Positions 34,628-44,468 of a DNA stretch of 64,000 nucleotides are shown here, in pieces. The translations under genes were made by a program, and so were the position numbers. The stretch lies in the NCBI RefSeq assembly GCF_900109725.1, contig NZ_FOBC01000006.1:124001-188000 (forward strand), read 5' to 3'. The notes beneath the pieces are model-generated. The model was given only the letters and a program-made list of their open reading frames with translations, did not search any database and was not told where the DNA came from. The DNA comes from Halomonas daqiaonensis (lineage in GTDB: Bacteria > Pseudomonadota > Gammaproteobacteria > Pseudomonadales > Halomonadaceae). Within the stretch, counting starts at the first letter, position 1. Each line of letters starts with the position of its first letter.

Positions 34628-36436
34628 ATGAACCTCAAGCGCTGTCTGCCCATCCTGCAGTGGCTACCCGGCTATGGCCGAGCCACCCTGGGAAGCGACC
34701 TGCTGGCGGCGGTGATCGTGACCGTCATGCTGATTCCGCAGTCCCTGGCCTACGCCATTCTGGCCGGGCTGCCGCCGCAGGTGGGTCTTTACGCCAGCAT
34801 TGCGCCGCTGGTGGTCTACGCGGTATTCGGTACCAGTCGCACCCTGGCGGTGGGGCCGGTGGCGGTGGTGTCGCTGATGACGGCGGCGGCGGTAGGGCAG
34901 ATCGCTCCCCAGGGGTCGCCGGAATATCTCGGTGCCGCCCTGGTACTGGCGCTGATGTCCGGGCTGATGCTGACTCTGATGGGCGTGGCGAGGCTGGGCT
35001 TTCTGACCAATTTCCTGAGCCACCCGGTGATCTCGGGCTTCATCACCGCCTCGGGGCTGATCATCGCCGCCAGCCAGTTCAAGCATGTGCTGGGCGTGGA
35101 GGCCAGCGGCCACAACCTGCTGGAGCTGCTGGCTGGTCTGGCCCGGGGGCTCGGCGGAATGAACGGCCCGACCCTGATCATCGGCGCCTCTGTGCTGGTC
35201 TTCCTCTATGCCGCACGGCGCTGGCTCAAGCTGGGGCTGCTCCGCCTGGGCGTACCGGTCCGGCCGGCGGACATGCTGACCAAGGCCGCGCCGATTCTCG
35301 CGGTGGCGGTCACCACCCTGGCCACCTGGGAGCTGGGCCTCGACGCGCGCGGTGTAGCCGTGGTCGGCAGCGTGCCGGCAGGCCTGCCACCCTTGACCCT
35401 GCCCGGCTTCGACAGCGGCCTGTGGAGCCAGCTGTTCCTAGCGGCGCTGCTGATCAGCATCGTCGGCTTCGTGGAATCGGTGTCGGTGGGTCAGACCCTG
35501 GCGGCCAAGCGCCGCCAGCGCATCGATCCCGACCAGGAGCTGGTGGGCCTGGGCGCCTCCAACATCGCTGCCTCCTTCACCGGCGGGATGCCGGTCACCG
35601 GCGGCTTCGCCCGTTCCGTCGTGAATTTCGACGCTGGGGCCGAGACGCCGGCGGCCGGAGCCTTGACCGCGGTAGGGATCGCCGGGGCAGCGCTGCTGCT
35701 CACGCCGTTGATCGCTTACCTGCCCATCGCCACGCTGGCGGCCACCATCATCGTGGCGGTGCTCTCGCTGGTCGACTTCCCGGCCATCAAGCGCACCTGG
35801 GACTATTCGCGCAGCGACTTCGCGGCGATGCTGGCGACCATCCTGGTCACCTTGGGCGTTGGCGTGGAAAGCGGCATCACCGTGGGGGTGGGGCTCTCCC
35901 TGGCGCTGCACCTCTACCGTACCAGCCGGCCCCATAGTGCCGTGGTGGGGCGGGTGCCGGGCAGCGAGCACTTCCGCAACATCAAGCGTCACGACGTGGA
36001 GACCGACGACCGCCTGGCGATCCTGCGGGTTGACGAGAGCCTCTACTTCGCCAACGCCCGCTACCTCGAGGATACCGTGATGGAGCTGGCGGCCCGCCAA
36101 CCGACCCTCGAGCATATCGTGCTGGCCTGCCAGGCGGTGAATCTCATCGATGCCTCGGCGCTGGAGAGCCTCGAGGCCATCAATGGGCGCCTGAAGGACT
36201 CCGGGGTCACCCTGCACCTGGCCGAGGTCAAGGGGCCGGTGATGGATCGGCTCCAGAACACCGAGTTCTGCCGCGAGCTCACCGGGCACGTGTTCCTCAG
36301 TACCTATGATGCCTGGCGGGAGCTGCGCGGCGAGAGCGACGGCAGTCTGTCGCGCCGCTGCTTAGAGATGCAGATGATGCCGGTATTGGGCCCCCCGAAC
36401 GATGTTTCGACACGTCCGCATCCGCGGACGCACTGA
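34628..36436 (+). CDS. SulP-family anion transporter with STAS domain
   Basis: This 602-residue protein has 10-12 membrane segments in residues 15-430 with the SulP signature VGLYASIAPLVVYAVFGTSR and a C-terminal STAS domain (about 450-560). It starts 3 bases after the previous stop. SulP members carry sulfate, bicarbonate or other anions. In this setting it may export the sulfate or sulfite made by sulfur oxidation, or import sulfur oxyanions; direction is not readable. Confidence 0.87.
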   Translation: MNLKRCLPILQWLPGYGRATLGSDLLAAVIVTVMLIPQSLAYAILAGLPPQVGLYASIAPLVVYAVFGTSRTLAVGPVAVVSLMTAAAVGQIAPQGSPEYLGAALVLALMSGLMLTLMGVARLGFLTNFLSHPVISGFITASGLIIAASQFKHVLGVEASGHNLLELLAGLARGLGGMNGPTLIIGASVLVFLYAARRWLKLGLLRLGVPVRPADMLTKAAPILAVAVTTLATWELGLDARGVAVVGSVPAGLPPLTLPGFDSGLWSQLFLAALLISIVGFVESVSVGQTLAAKRRQRIDPDQELVGLGASNIAASFTGGMPVTGGFARSVVNFDAGAETPAAGALTAVGIAGAALLLTPLIAYLPIATLAATIIVAVLSLVDFPAIKRTWDYSRSDFAAMLATILVTLGVGVESGITVGVGLSLALHLYRTSRPHSAVVGRVPGSEHFRNIKRHDVETDDRLAILRVDESLYFANARYLEDTVMELAARQPTLEHIVLACQAVNLIDASALESLEAINGRLKDSGVTLHLAEVKGPVMDRLQNTEFCRELTGHVFLSTYDAWRELRGESDGSLSRRCLEMQMMPVLGPPNDVSTRPHPRTH

Positions 36437-36448
36437 AGGAGAAAGAGA

Positions 36449-36910
36449 GTGGACTGGAGTTCATCCCTGCAGGGACTGGCCGGTGGCATCCTGATCGGCC
36501 TTTCTGCCACCTGGCTGATGGCCACCCTGGGCCGCATCGCCGGCATCAGCGGCATCATCGGCAATCTGATTACCGTGCGGCCCAAGGGCGACAGTGCCTG
36601 GCGTCTTACCTTCCTGCTCGGCCTGATCAGCGGCCCCATCGTTCTGATGCTGCTCGGCGGCGGCCTGGGCAACGTCGCTGGCGCGCCGGGCGAGGTGGTC
36701 GGTGAGCCCGCCGGTGGCGTGGCGCTGATGCTGGTGGCCGGCCTGCTGGTGGGCCTGGGCACGGGGATCGGCAGCGGTTGTACCAGCGGCCACGGGGTCT
36801 GCGGCCTGGCGCGGCTGTCTCCACGCTCCCTGGTGGCGACCCTGACCTTCCTGGTGGCGGCGATCATTACCGTCTTCGTGGTGCGGCACATGATCGGAGG
36901 TGGCGCATGA
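36449..36910 (+). CDS. YeeE/YedE family transporter half (thiosulfate/sulfur uptake type)
   Basis: The 153-residue membrane protein has about four segments and the family motif GSGCTSGHGVCGL with paired cysteines, which in YeeE forms the thiosulfate path. GTG 36449 is chosen with AAGGAG 6 bases upstream. It is one half of a split YeeE/YedE protein; the partner follows with an ATGA overlap. Confidence 0.85.
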   Translation: MDWSSSLQGLAGGILIGLSATWLMATLGRIAGISGIIGNLITVRPKGDSAWRLTFLLGLISGPIVLMLLGGGLGNVAGAPGEVVGEPAGGVALMLVAGLLVGLGTGIGSGCTSGHGVCGLARLSPRSLVATLTFLVAAIITVFVVRHMIGGGA

Positions 36911-37335
36911 AGGCTTCTCATCTCAAGACCCTGGCGGGCTATATCGCCGGCCTGATCTTCGGCCTCGGTCTGGCCATCTCCGGCATGACCGACCCGGCAC
37001 GGGTGCTGGGTTTCCTCGACCTCTTCGGTGCCTGGGACCCCACCCTGATGTTCGTACTGGGTGGTGCGGTAGTCACCAACTTCCTCGGCTACCGGCTGGT
37101 ACTGCGTCGCAAGGCACCGCTCTTCGGCAACGCCTTCCAGTTGCCGACCCGCCAGGACCTGGATGGCCGCTTGATCGGCGGCGCTGCCCTGTTCGGCATC
37201 GGCTGGGGGCTCTCCGGCTACTGCCCGGGGCCGGCTTTCGCCTCTATCGCCGGGCTCAGCGTGCCGCTTCTGGCTATGCTGATTGCCATGGTGGCCGGCT
37301 GGTTCCTGGCCCGCGCGATTCCCGCCAGCCGCTGA
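36907..37335 (+). CDS. YeeE/YedE family transporter, second half (DUF6691-like)
   Basis: The 142-residue membrane protein has about four segments and the conserved GLGLAISGMTDPARVLGFLD (N-terminal) and GLSGYCPGPA motif with a cysteine. It is translationally coupled to the previous gene and probably assembles with it into one sulfur-compound channel. Such split pairs occur beside Blh/ETHE1 genes in BigR-type operons. Confidence 0.85.
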   Translation: MKASHLKTLAGYIAGLIFGLGLAISGMTDPARVLGFLDLFGAWDPTLMFVLGGAVVTNFLGYRLVLRRKAPLFGNAFQLPTRQDLDGRLIGGAALFGIGWGLSGYCPGPAFASIAGLSVPLLAMLIAMVAGWFLARAIPASR

Positions 37336-37418
37336 CGTCGAGTTTGAGGTGGCCGGATCGCACGGCACCTGGAAGCAACCCCGCAAGGGATCAACGATAA
37401 CGATGAGGGGGAACCGAC

Positions 37419-38075
37419 ATGATGATCATGAGGATCGCGAGTGGGCTTGGCCTGCTGCTGGGCCTGGGTCTGGCCTGCGGGCAGGTCCAGGCCCAGCAGG
37501 AGAGTGACGCAGAGCGCGGCCAGGCGGCGGCCGGTACCTGCGTGGCCTGCCACCAGGCCGATGGCAGCGGAATGAACGTGTCAAGGGGCGAGTCCTGGCC
37601 CCGACTGGCCGGCCTGGATGCCGGCTACATCGCCAAGCAATTGCACGACTTCAAGGCGGGCCGCCGCCAGAATGCGAGCATGATGCCGTTTGCCAACATG
37701 CTCGATGAGCAGCAGATCGCCGACGTGGCGGCCTACTACAGCCAGATGCCGGTGACCGACGCCCAGGGTGGCGAGGAGGCCGAGGAGGCGCTGCTGACGC
37801 GTGGCGAGCAGCTGGCCCTGCGCGGGGACTGGGACGCGTACATCGTCTCCTGCAAGAGCTGCCATGGCCCGGGTAACGCGGGTGCCGGCAGCACCTTTCC
37901 CGGCATCGCCAGTCAGCACGCCGGCTACATCGAGGCTCAGCTGCATGCCTGGCAGGAAGGGGAGCGCAACAACGATCCCCAGAACCTGATGGGGGCCATC
38001 GCCCAGCGCATGAGCGACGAGGATATCCGTGCCGTCTCGGCCTGGCTGGCCAATCAGTCAGTGGTGTCCGAATAA
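37419..38075 (+). CDS. Cytochrome c4-like diheme protein
   Basis: The 218-residue exported protein has a signal peptide (1-25, VQAQ end) and two heme c sites, CVACH (41-45) and CKSCH (145-149). Two similar domains each have a distal Met (in MMPFANML and near MGAIAQRM). Cytochrome c4 carries electrons to terminal oxidases. Placed right before a TsdA-like gene, it is the probable electron acceptor, a role like TsdB (inference). Confidence 0.87.
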   Translation: MMIMRIASGLGLLLGLGLACGQVQAQQESDAERGQAAAGTCVACHQADGSGMNVSRGESWPRLAGLDAGYIAKQLHDFKAGRRQNASMMPFANMLDEQQIADVAAYYSQMPVTDAQGGEEAEEALLTRGEQLALRGDWDAYIVSCKSCHGPGNAGAGSTFPGIASQHAGYIEAQLHAWQEGERNNDPQNLMGAIAQRMSDEDIRAVSAWLANQSVVSE

Positions 38076-38087
38076 GGGGAACAGAGC

Positions 38088-39119
38088 ATGAAACGTCACA
38101 CTAACACCCTGGGCAGAACAACTCTGGTCCTGGCCAGTGCGACCCTGGCCGCCGACATGAGCATGGCCGCCTGGGCGGAGTACGAGACCCTCGTGGCGAT
38201 GGGCTATCCCGCCCCCAAGGAGGGCGAGCTGGTGCATGTGCCGCCGACCATGGCGGCTCTCGAGGAGGCTGACCTGCATCCCGAGCTGAAGAAGGTCATC
38301 CGCCGTGGTTACGACCTCTTCACCAACACCCAGCAGCTGCGTGGCGAGAACGTCTTCAATGACATGAATTGCTCCAGCTGCCACCTGGGCGAGGGCCGCC
38401 AGCCGTTCAGCGCACCGATCTGGCCGGCGGCGATCATTCTGCCGAACTTCCGGGGCAAGAACCAGCACGTCAACAACCTGGAGGAGCGCATCGCCGGCTG
38501 CTTCGCCTACTCCATGAACGGCACCCCGCCCGAGTACGGCAGTGACGACATGCTGGCCCTCTCCGCCTACCACCAGTGGCTGGCCACTGGGGCGCCCATG
38601 TATCCGGACCAGCCTATCTACGGCCGCGGCTTCCCGGCCCCTGAGCGCCCCGAGGAGCTGAGCTACGCACGCGGCGAGCAGGGCTATCTCGATAACTGCG
38701 CGATCTGTCACAGCGAGGATGGCTCAGGCCTCTACGAGGATGGCGAGTATGTCTTTCCCGCCCCCTGGGGCGACGGCTCCAACAACTGGGGCGCCGGCAT
38801 CGTGCGTACGCATACCGCGGCCGGGTTCATCAAGAACAACATGCCGCTGGGCCAGCCGTTGTCGCTCTCCGACCAGCAAGCCTGGGACATCGCCTACTAC
38901 ATGACCCGCCAGGAGCGCCCGCAGGACCCGCGCTACACCGGCGACGTGGAGGAAACCCTGGAAAAGTTCGGGCCCACCTTCCACAAGAACTCCAGCTATG
39001 GCGAGGTGCGTGAGCACGATGGCCATCGCCTAGGGGATCATGCCAACTGGGGCGAGAAGGGCGAGGAGGTCAAGCCCTGGAACGTCGGCCAGTCGCGCTT
39101 CGAGGACATGGAGGACTGA
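38088..39119 (+). CDS. tsdA: TsdA-like diheme thiosulfate dehydrogenase
   Basis: The 343-residue exported protein has heme sites CSSCH (95-99) and CAICH (204-208). The motif RIAGCFAYSMNG places Cys138 where TsdA has its unusual cysteine heme ligand, and a Met at 252 (NNMPLG) is a likely ligand of the second heme. TsdA joins two thiosulfates to tetrathionate in the periplasm. It starts 12 bases after the c4-like gene and ends the sulfur island before a shared terminator. The TsdA call rests on the cysteine motif and layout. Confidence 0.8.
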   Translation: MKRHTNTLGRTTLVLASATLAADMSMAAWAEYETLVAMGYPAPKEGELVHVPPTMAALEEADLHPELKKVIRRGYDLFTNTQQLRGENVFNDMNCSSCHLGEGRQPFSAPIWPAAIILPNFRGKNQHVNNLEERIAGCFAYSMNGTPPEYGSDDMLALSAYHQWLATGAPMYPDQPIYGRGFPAPERPEELSYARGEQGYLDNCAICHSEDGSGLYEDGEYVFPAPWGDGSNNWGAGIVRTHTAAGFIKNNMPLGQPLSLSDQQAWDIAYYMTRQERPQDPRYTGDVEETLEKFGPTFHKNSSYGEVREHDGHRLGDHANWGEKGEEVKPWNVGQSRFEDMED

Positions 39120-39143
39120 CAGAAGGCTCCACCTGGAGACAAG

Positions 39144-39178
39144 CGGGCCCCGCTGCCGATGGCAGCGGGGCCCGTTTA
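39144..39178. terminator. Bidirectional terminator between tsdA and dsbG
   Basis: A 14-bp perfect GC-rich stem (39144-39157 with 39161-39174) has a 3-base loop and is followed by TTTACG on the plus strand. It lies between convergent genes and may serve both. Confidence 0.72.
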
Positions 39179-39212
39179 CGTTGCGGAGACGCGACGAGTC
39201 ATTCGAGCGGCG

Positions 39213-39977
39213 TCAGGGGCGTGGCGCGCCCATCATCGCCTCGAGGCGCTCCTCGTTCGGTGCCCCCTCGACCTTTTCCAGGCGGCCCTCATCGTTGCGG
39301 TAATAGTTGGTGGGCGTGGCCATCAGCTCCAGCATCTCGAAGAGTTGGTTGTTGGCGTAGACCTGCTCCTCGATTTCTCGGGATTGGGCGGAACCCTCGA
39401 TGCCTTCGTCACTGTCCTGGTGCGCCTGCAGCGCGGCGGAGGGGTCCTCGGCGCCGAGCAAGGCGGCCGCCTTGGCCGGGCTGTCGCTGCGCAGGATACC
39501 GACCATGATGTGACGCAGTTGCACCTCGCCGGCCTCGACCCAGGGGCGGCTCTGTTCGTGAAAGCGGGCGCAGTAGGGGCAGTTGGGGTCGGTGAAGGTG
39601 TAGATCACGCGTGCTGCCTGCGGGTTGCCGTCCTGTATCCAATGGCTCTCCTCGAGCCGCTGCCATACTTCGGCCTCCTGGCCGCTGCGCACGTGCTCGT
39701 CCAGGGGCGCCGCGGAGAGGTCGTTGCCCTCGACATCGAGCAGGGTACCGACCACGGCATGGTCACCGTCCGGGGTAAGGAAGACGGTCATCTCGCGCCC
39801 CCGGTGGCTGGCGGCGTAGCCACTGAGGCCGCCCGGGGCCGCGAACTCGCCATGGATCTCCAGGCCCTGGTCCACCAGCGCCTGGACCGGCGCCGGCCAG
39901 TGGTCGTCAGCGGGCAGTGGCGAGGTTAGCGAGAGCGTGATCAGGCCGGCCGTCAGGGAAAGGGGAGAGGGTCGCAT
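39213..39977 (-). CDS. dsbG: DsbC/DsbG-family periplasmic thiol:disulfide isomerase
   Basis: The 254-residue exported protein has a signal peptide (about 1-23), an N-terminal dimerisation domain and a thioredoxin fold with CPYC (133-136) in TDPNCPYCARFHE. CPYC and the TPTNYYRN-type cis-Pro region (MATPTNY) fit DsbG. It keeps selected periplasmic cysteines reduced or isomerises disulfides. ATG 39977 has AGGA upstream on this strand. It is divergent from the copper-chaperone gene, with 194 bp of presumed promoters between. Confidence 0.85.
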   Translation of the reverse strand: MRPSPLSLTAGLITLSLTSPLPADDHWPAPVQALVDQGLEIHGEFAAPGGLSGYAASHRGREMTVFLTPDGDHAVVGTLLDVEGNDLSAAPLDEHVRSGQEAEVWQRLEESHWIQDGNPQAARVIYTFTDPNCPYCARFHEQSRPWVEAGEVQLRHIMVGILRSDSPAKAAALLGAEDPSAALQAHQDSDEGIEGSAQSREIEEQVYANNQLFEMLELMATPTNYYRNDEGRLEKVEGAPNEERLEAMMGAPRP

Positions 39978-40171
39978 CGCGGTATCCTGTTGGTAAGGGG
40001 GTGTCGTGGGGACCCGCTGGGAATCAGGGAGTTCCCATCCCGTCACGCTGGTATTAGCCGCGAATCAATTACCGCGCCTGTCGGCGGGGCGCAATGTCGC
40101 ATCCCGCTGCCCGTCAACGCCGATGCCGAGTAAGCTCGTGTTCTTCCCTTGAACCTCCGGAGCCCACCGAG

Positions 40172-40636
40172 ATGCGACTCGTTGCCTTACCGCTGGCCCT
40201 GTTCTCGCTGTTCATCACTGCTGCCCAGGCACAGTCCCTTACCATCGATCAGGCCCAGGTGCGGGCGGTGCCACCAGGCTCGCCCACCACCGTCGCCTTC
40301 ATGAATCTGACCAACCCGGGCGAGATGGATCTGGCGCTGCTCGGGGGCAGCTCGCCCCTGGCCGGCAACCTGGAGTTGCACAACCATGTGATGGTCGATG
40401 GCGTGATGCAGATGCGCCAGGTCGAGGCGATTCCGGTCCCGGCCGGCGAGACCGTGCGGCTGGCGCCGGGAGGCTGGCACATGATGCTATTCGAACTGGC
40501 CAGGATCCCGCGTGAAGGCGAGCATGTCGAGTTGACCCTGACCCTCGACAACGGCGAGACCCTGAGTGTCGAGGCGCCGGTGCGACGGGTGCAGCCGATG
40601 GAAATGCAGGGAGAGGGCCAGCACGGAAGCCACTGA
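40172..40636 (+). CDS. PCu(A)C-family periplasmic copper chaperone
   Basis: The 154-residue exported protein has a signal peptide (1-21, AQAQ end) and the Cu(I) motif H-M-x10-M-x21-H-x-M, visible as ELHNHVM, QMRQVE and GGWHMML. It delivers copper to the CuA centre of cytochrome c oxidase. GGAG lies upstream of the ATG. The C-terminus has extra Met and His residues (MEMQGEGQHGSH). Confidence 0.88.
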   Translation: MRLVALPLALFSLFITAAQAQSLTIDQAQVRAVPPGSPTTVAFMNLTNPGEMDLALLGGSSPLAGNLELHNHVMVDGVMQMRQVEAIPVPAGETVRLAPGGWHMMLFELARIPREGEHVELTLTLDNGETLSVEAPVRRVQPMEMQGEGQHGSH

Positions 40637-40721
40637 TCTCCCCGGGCCGGCAGTCACTGGGCGCCTTCCCTGCTAACCGTTACAATGCAGCGACACCTTC
40701 CAACGACCTCAGGTTGCCTTT

Positions 40722-41207
40722 ATGCATTGCCCCTTCTGTGGCGCCAACGACACGCGCGTGACCGACTCTCGCCTGGTGGCAGAGGGTGACCAGGTGCGAC
40801 GGCGTCGCCAGTGCGTGACCTGCGGCGAGCGCTTCACCACCTACGAGACGGCCGAATTGGTGATGCCGCGCGTGGTCAAGTCCGATGGCACGCGGGAGGT
40901 GTTCGACGAGGTCAAGCTGCGCGCCGGCATGCTGCGGGCGCTGGAGAAGCGACCGGTCAGCGCCGAGTCCATCGAGGCGGCGGTGGAGCGCATTCGCCAG
41001 AACCTGCGCGCCCGAGGCGAGCGAGAAATCCACGCCCGGGATATCGGCGAGGAGGTCATGCAGGCCCTCAAGCGCCTCGACCAGGTGGCCTATATCCGTT
41101 TCGCTTCGGTCTATCGCAGCTTCCAGGATATTGACGAATTCCGGGCCGAGATCGACCGCCTGGCCCAGGAGCCCGGCTTCTCCGCGGACCCGACGGGAGC
41201 TTCCTGA
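40722..41207 (+). CDS. nrdR: Transcriptional repressor NrdR
   Basis: The 161-residue repressor of ribonucleotide reductase genes has a zinc ribbon (CPFCGAND..., then [12 protein letters not shown]) and an ATP-cone domain (about 49-139) that senses ATP/dATP. The stop overlaps the ribD start (TGATG). nrdR-ribD is a conserved pair. Confidence 0.95.
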   Translation: MHCPFCGANDTRVTDSRLVAEGDQVRRRRQCVTCGERFTTYETAELVMPRVVKSDGTREVFDEVKLRAGMLRALEKRPVSAESIEAAVERIRQNLRARGEREIHARDIGEEVMQALKRLDQVAYIRFASVYRSFQDIDEFRAEIDRLAQEPGFSADPTGAS

Positions 41208-42355
41208 TGGTGGAGCACGCCTTCCCCGAGGCGTGGATGGCGCGCGCCCTGACGCTGGCGCGTCGCGGTCTCTATACCACCGACCCCAACCCGCGGGTCG
41301 GCTGTGTGCTGGTCAAGGATCACCGAGTGGTCGGCGAGGGCTGGCATGAGCGGGCCGGCGAGCCCCATGCCGAGATCCACGCCCTGCGAGCAGCGGGGGA
41401 GCAGGCCCGTGGTGCCACCGCCTACGTGACCCTGGAGCCTTGCTCCCACCATGGACGCACCGGCCCTTGTGCCCTGGCGCTTGTCGAGGCCGGTGTGGCG
41501 CGGGTGATGGTGGCCATGCAGGATCCGGATCCCCGGGTCGCCGGCCGGGGTATCGCCATGCTGCACGAGGCGGGCATTGAGGTGGCGGTGGGCATGCTCG
41601 AGGACGAAGCCCTGGCGCTCAATGCCGGCTTCGTGATGCGCATGTCTCACGGGCGCCCCTTCGTGCGCCTGAAGATGGCCATGAGCCTCGATGGCCGCAC
41701 CGCCATGCGTTCCGGCGAGTCCCAGTGGATCACCGGGCCCCAGGCCCGCCGCGAGGTGCAGCGCCTGCGCGCTCGCTCCAGCGCCATCCTTACCGGGGTC
41801 GAGTCGATCATCTTCGACAATGCCAGGCTCACGGTGCGCCCCGAGCAGCTCGATCTGCCCGAGGGCGAGGCGCTCGCCGCCCGCCAGCCGTTGCGCGTGG
41901 TGGTGGACTCCCGGCTGCGCCTGCCCCTGGCCGCGGCCTGTCTTCGCGAACCCGGCCGTACCCTGGTGGTCACTTTGGACGACCACGAGCCCGAGCGGCG
42001 CGAGACGCTCCAGGCCGCCGGCGCCGAGGTCGTGGCGCTGCCCGCGGGTACCGATGGCCGCGTCGACCTGGACGCCCTGCTACGTCACCTGGCCGAGGTG
42101 GAGCTGGCCAATGAGGTATTGCTGGAGACCGGGGCAACGCTGGCCGGTGCCATGCTCGAGGCCGGTCTGATCGACGAGATGCAGCTGTTCGTGGCGCCGA
42201 CCCTGCTCGGCGGCGAGGCACGGCCGCTTTTCGAGCTGCCGGGCCTGAGCCTTATGGCCCAACAGAAGGGGCTGGAGATCCTCGATATTCGTGCCGTGGG
42301 GGATGACTGGCGCATCACCGCCAGGCCACGGCGGCTTACCCAGGTATCGACGTGA
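41207..42355 (+). CDS. ribD: Bifunctional riboflavin deaminase/reductase RibD
   Basis: The 382-residue enzyme has an N-terminal deaminase with zinc motifs HAEIHAL and PCSHHGRTGPC and a C-terminal reductase (about 150-375) with the MSLDGRTAM motif. It catalyses two steps from the pyrimidine product of GTP cyclohydrolase II towards lumazine. It is translationally coupled to nrdR and followed by a gap with a repeat-like element before ribBX. Confidence 0.94.
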   Translation: MVEHAFPEAWMARALTLARRGLYTTDPNPRVGCVLVKDHRVVGEGWHERAGEPHAEIHALRAAGEQARGATAYVTLEPCSHHGRTGPCALALVEAGVARVMVAMQDPDPRVAGRGIAMLHEAGIEVAVGMLEDEALALNAGFVMRMSHGRPFVRLKMAMSLDGRTAMRSGESQWITGPQARREVQRLRARSSAILTGVESIIFDNARLTVRPEQLDLPEGEALAARQPLRVVVDSRLRLPLAAACLREPGRTLVVTLDDHEPERRETLQAAGAEVVALPAGTDGRVDLDALLRHLAEVELANEVLLETGATLAGAMLEAGLIDEMQLFVAPTLLGGEARPLFELPGLSLMAQQKGLEILDIRAVGDDWRITARPRRLTQVST

Positions 42356-42366
42356 TTTTTTGCGAG

Positions 42367-42565
42367 GAACGCCGGGGACAGGGCGCAGAGGAGGTCCTAC
42401 GCCATGGGTGAGGAGCACTGCTCCGAACGGGCTGGCCATGGATGGCCAGCACCGGCCCTGCAAGCGGAGCGGGACGCGAGAGCGTTGCAGGGCGTCGGTA
42501 GCGCCCAGGGATGGGTTCACAGCGCCTCCTCGATGGTCCGACACTTCGGGACCTGTTGCCGGGTC
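42367..42565. repeat. 199-bp structured element with imperfect terminal inverted repeats (MITE-like)
   Basis: The left end GAACGCCGGGGACAGG (42367-42382) is imperfectly repeated inverted at the right end CCTGTTGCCGGGTC (42552-42565). Inside are CTGGCCAT/ATGGCCAG (42432-42449) and GCCCTGCAA/TTGCAGGGC (42455-42463, 42485-42493). It has no convincing gene. It looks like a dispersed Halomonas intergenic repeat (memory only). The rest of the 364-bp ribD-ribBX gap (42566-42719) contains an AACTGGCGC direct repeat and the leader of ribBX; I see no FMN riboswitch core. Confidence 0.5.
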
Positions 42566-42719
42566 AGCTCCGAGCTGTATGAACTGGCGCTCGGCGCTTG
42601 AAACTGGCGCCCGAAGACGCGCCACGGTACCCTGACGCGGTTTCGAGGTGGCGACGTCCGATAGCGATCCGTTCGTCGCCGGATGCCGACAGCCACCACG
42701 CTGAATCAATGGAGACTCC

Positions 42720-43883
42720 ATGGTGCAATCCTCATCCGGGGGCCTGGCCCCCATCGAAGAACTGGTCGAGGATATTCGTCAGGGCAAGATGGTGATCCTG
42801 ATGGATGACGAGGATCGCGAGAACGAGGGCGACCTCATCATGGCCGCCGAGAAGGTCGAGGCCGAGCACATCAACTTCATGGCGCGCCACGCCAGGGGCC
42901 TGATCTGCCTGCCGATGACCCGCGAGCGCTGCGAGCGTCTCCAGTTGCCGCTGATGGTGCGCGACAACGGTTCCGGCTTCGGCACCAAGTTCACCCTCTC
43001 CATCGAGGCCGCCGAAGGCGTGACCACTGGCATCTCCGCCGCCGACCGTGCGCGCACCGTGCGCGCCGCGGTCGCCCGAGATGCTGTTGCCTCCGACATC
43101 GTCCAGCCCGGCCACATCTTCCCGCTGATGGCCGAGCCCGGCGGTGTGCTGCGTCGCGCCGGCCATACCGAGGCGGCCTGCGACCTCTCCGCCCTGGCCG
43201 GTCTCGACCCCAGCGGGGTGATCTGCGAGGTCATGAACGAGGACGGCAGCATGGCACGCCGGGCAGAGCTCGAGCGCTTCGCCGTCGAGCATGATCTGAA
43301 GATGGGCACCATCGCCGACCTGATCCATTACCGCATCCATAATGAACAGACCGTGCAGCCGGTGGAGTCGACGCCGGTCGAGACTGCCTTCGGCGAACTC
43401 GGCCTGCATGTCTTCCGCGACAGTATTCAGGGCGCCCATCACCTGGCGCTGGTCAAGGGCCATCCCCACCCCGAGGCGTTGACCACGGTGCGCGTGCACC
43501 TGGCTAACGTGATGCGCGACCTGCTCGCCCTGGAGAAGGGCGACACGCCGAGCTGGACTGCCCAGCAGGCTCTCGCCGAGGTGGCGCGGGCCGAGCACGG
43601 GGTCTTCGTGCTGCTCGATGACGGGCGTCCGCATCAGGACCTCCATGACCTGCTCGAGGTGTTCCTGGAGCGTCGGCGGACGCCGCGCACCAGCGACTCC
43701 GACGGTGCGGGCAACTACCTGACCATCGGTACCGGCTCGCAGATCCTGCGTCACTTGGGGGTGGGCAGGATGCGCTTGCTGAGTTCGCCCTGGAAGTTCT
43801 CGGCGCTCTCTGGTTTCGACCTCGAGGTGGTGGAGCGCCTGGAGCCCAGTGAGAAGGCAACCGGCGAGCAGGGCGACGACTAG
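42720..43883 (+). CDS. ribBX: DHBP synthase with degenerate GTP cyclohydrolase II domain (RibBX)
   Basis: Residues 1-205 are a complete 3,4-dihydroxy-2-butanone 4-phosphate synthase with the acidic site [11 protein letters not shown] and the HTEAACDL motif. It makes the four-carbon unit of riboflavin. The C-terminal half (about 210-385) keeps the cyclohydrolase II outline but lacks the three zinc cysteines and RVHSEC-like motif, reading [11 protein letters not shown] instead. That matches RibBX hybrids, which need a separate RibA. GAGA precedes the ATG. Confidence 0.88.
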   Translation: MVQSSSGGLAPIEELVEDIRQGKMVILMDDEDRENEGDLIMAAEKVEAEHINFMARHARGLICLPMTRERCERLQLPLMVRDNGSGFGTKFTLSIEAAEGVTTGISAADRARTVRAAVARDAVASDIVQPGHIFPLMAEPGGVLRRAGHTEAACDLSALAGLDPSGVICEVMNEDGSMARRAELERFAVEHDLKMGTIADLIHYRIHNEQTVQPVESTPVETAFGELGLHVFRDSIQGAHHLALVKGHPHPEALTTVRVHLANVMRDLLALEKGDTPSWTAQQALAEVARAEHGVFVLLDDGRPHQDLHDLLEVFLERRRTPRTSDSDGAGNYLTIGTGSQILRHLGVGRMRLLSSPWKFSALSGFDLEVVERLEPSEKATGEQGDD

Positions 43884-43967
43884 CGCTGCCGGCTTTAACA
43901 TCATGGCATGGCCCACGCGCCGTGCCTTCCGGATCCCCAAGCACCGGACCTTTCAGGACACAGAACC

Positions 43968-44464
<497 letters not shown>

Positions 44465-44468
<4 letters not shown>

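Noticed and set aside
34621-35937. 438-codon plus-strand frame within the SulP gene
   Set aside because: It is Arg/Gly-rich with no membrane segments, typical of an out-of-frame reading of a GC-rich transporter gene.
42404-42601. 65-codon plus-strand reading frame in the ribD-ribBX gap
   Set aside because: It lies inside the repeat-like element, has no ribosome site, and its sequence follows the inverted repeats rather than protein-like constraints.
42356-42719. FMN riboswitch before ribBX
   Set aside because: CGGGGACAGGG looks faintly like the riboswitch start, but the conserved GGUGAAAUUCC-type and GCCGAC blocks are absent and the segment is better explained by the element with inverted ends.
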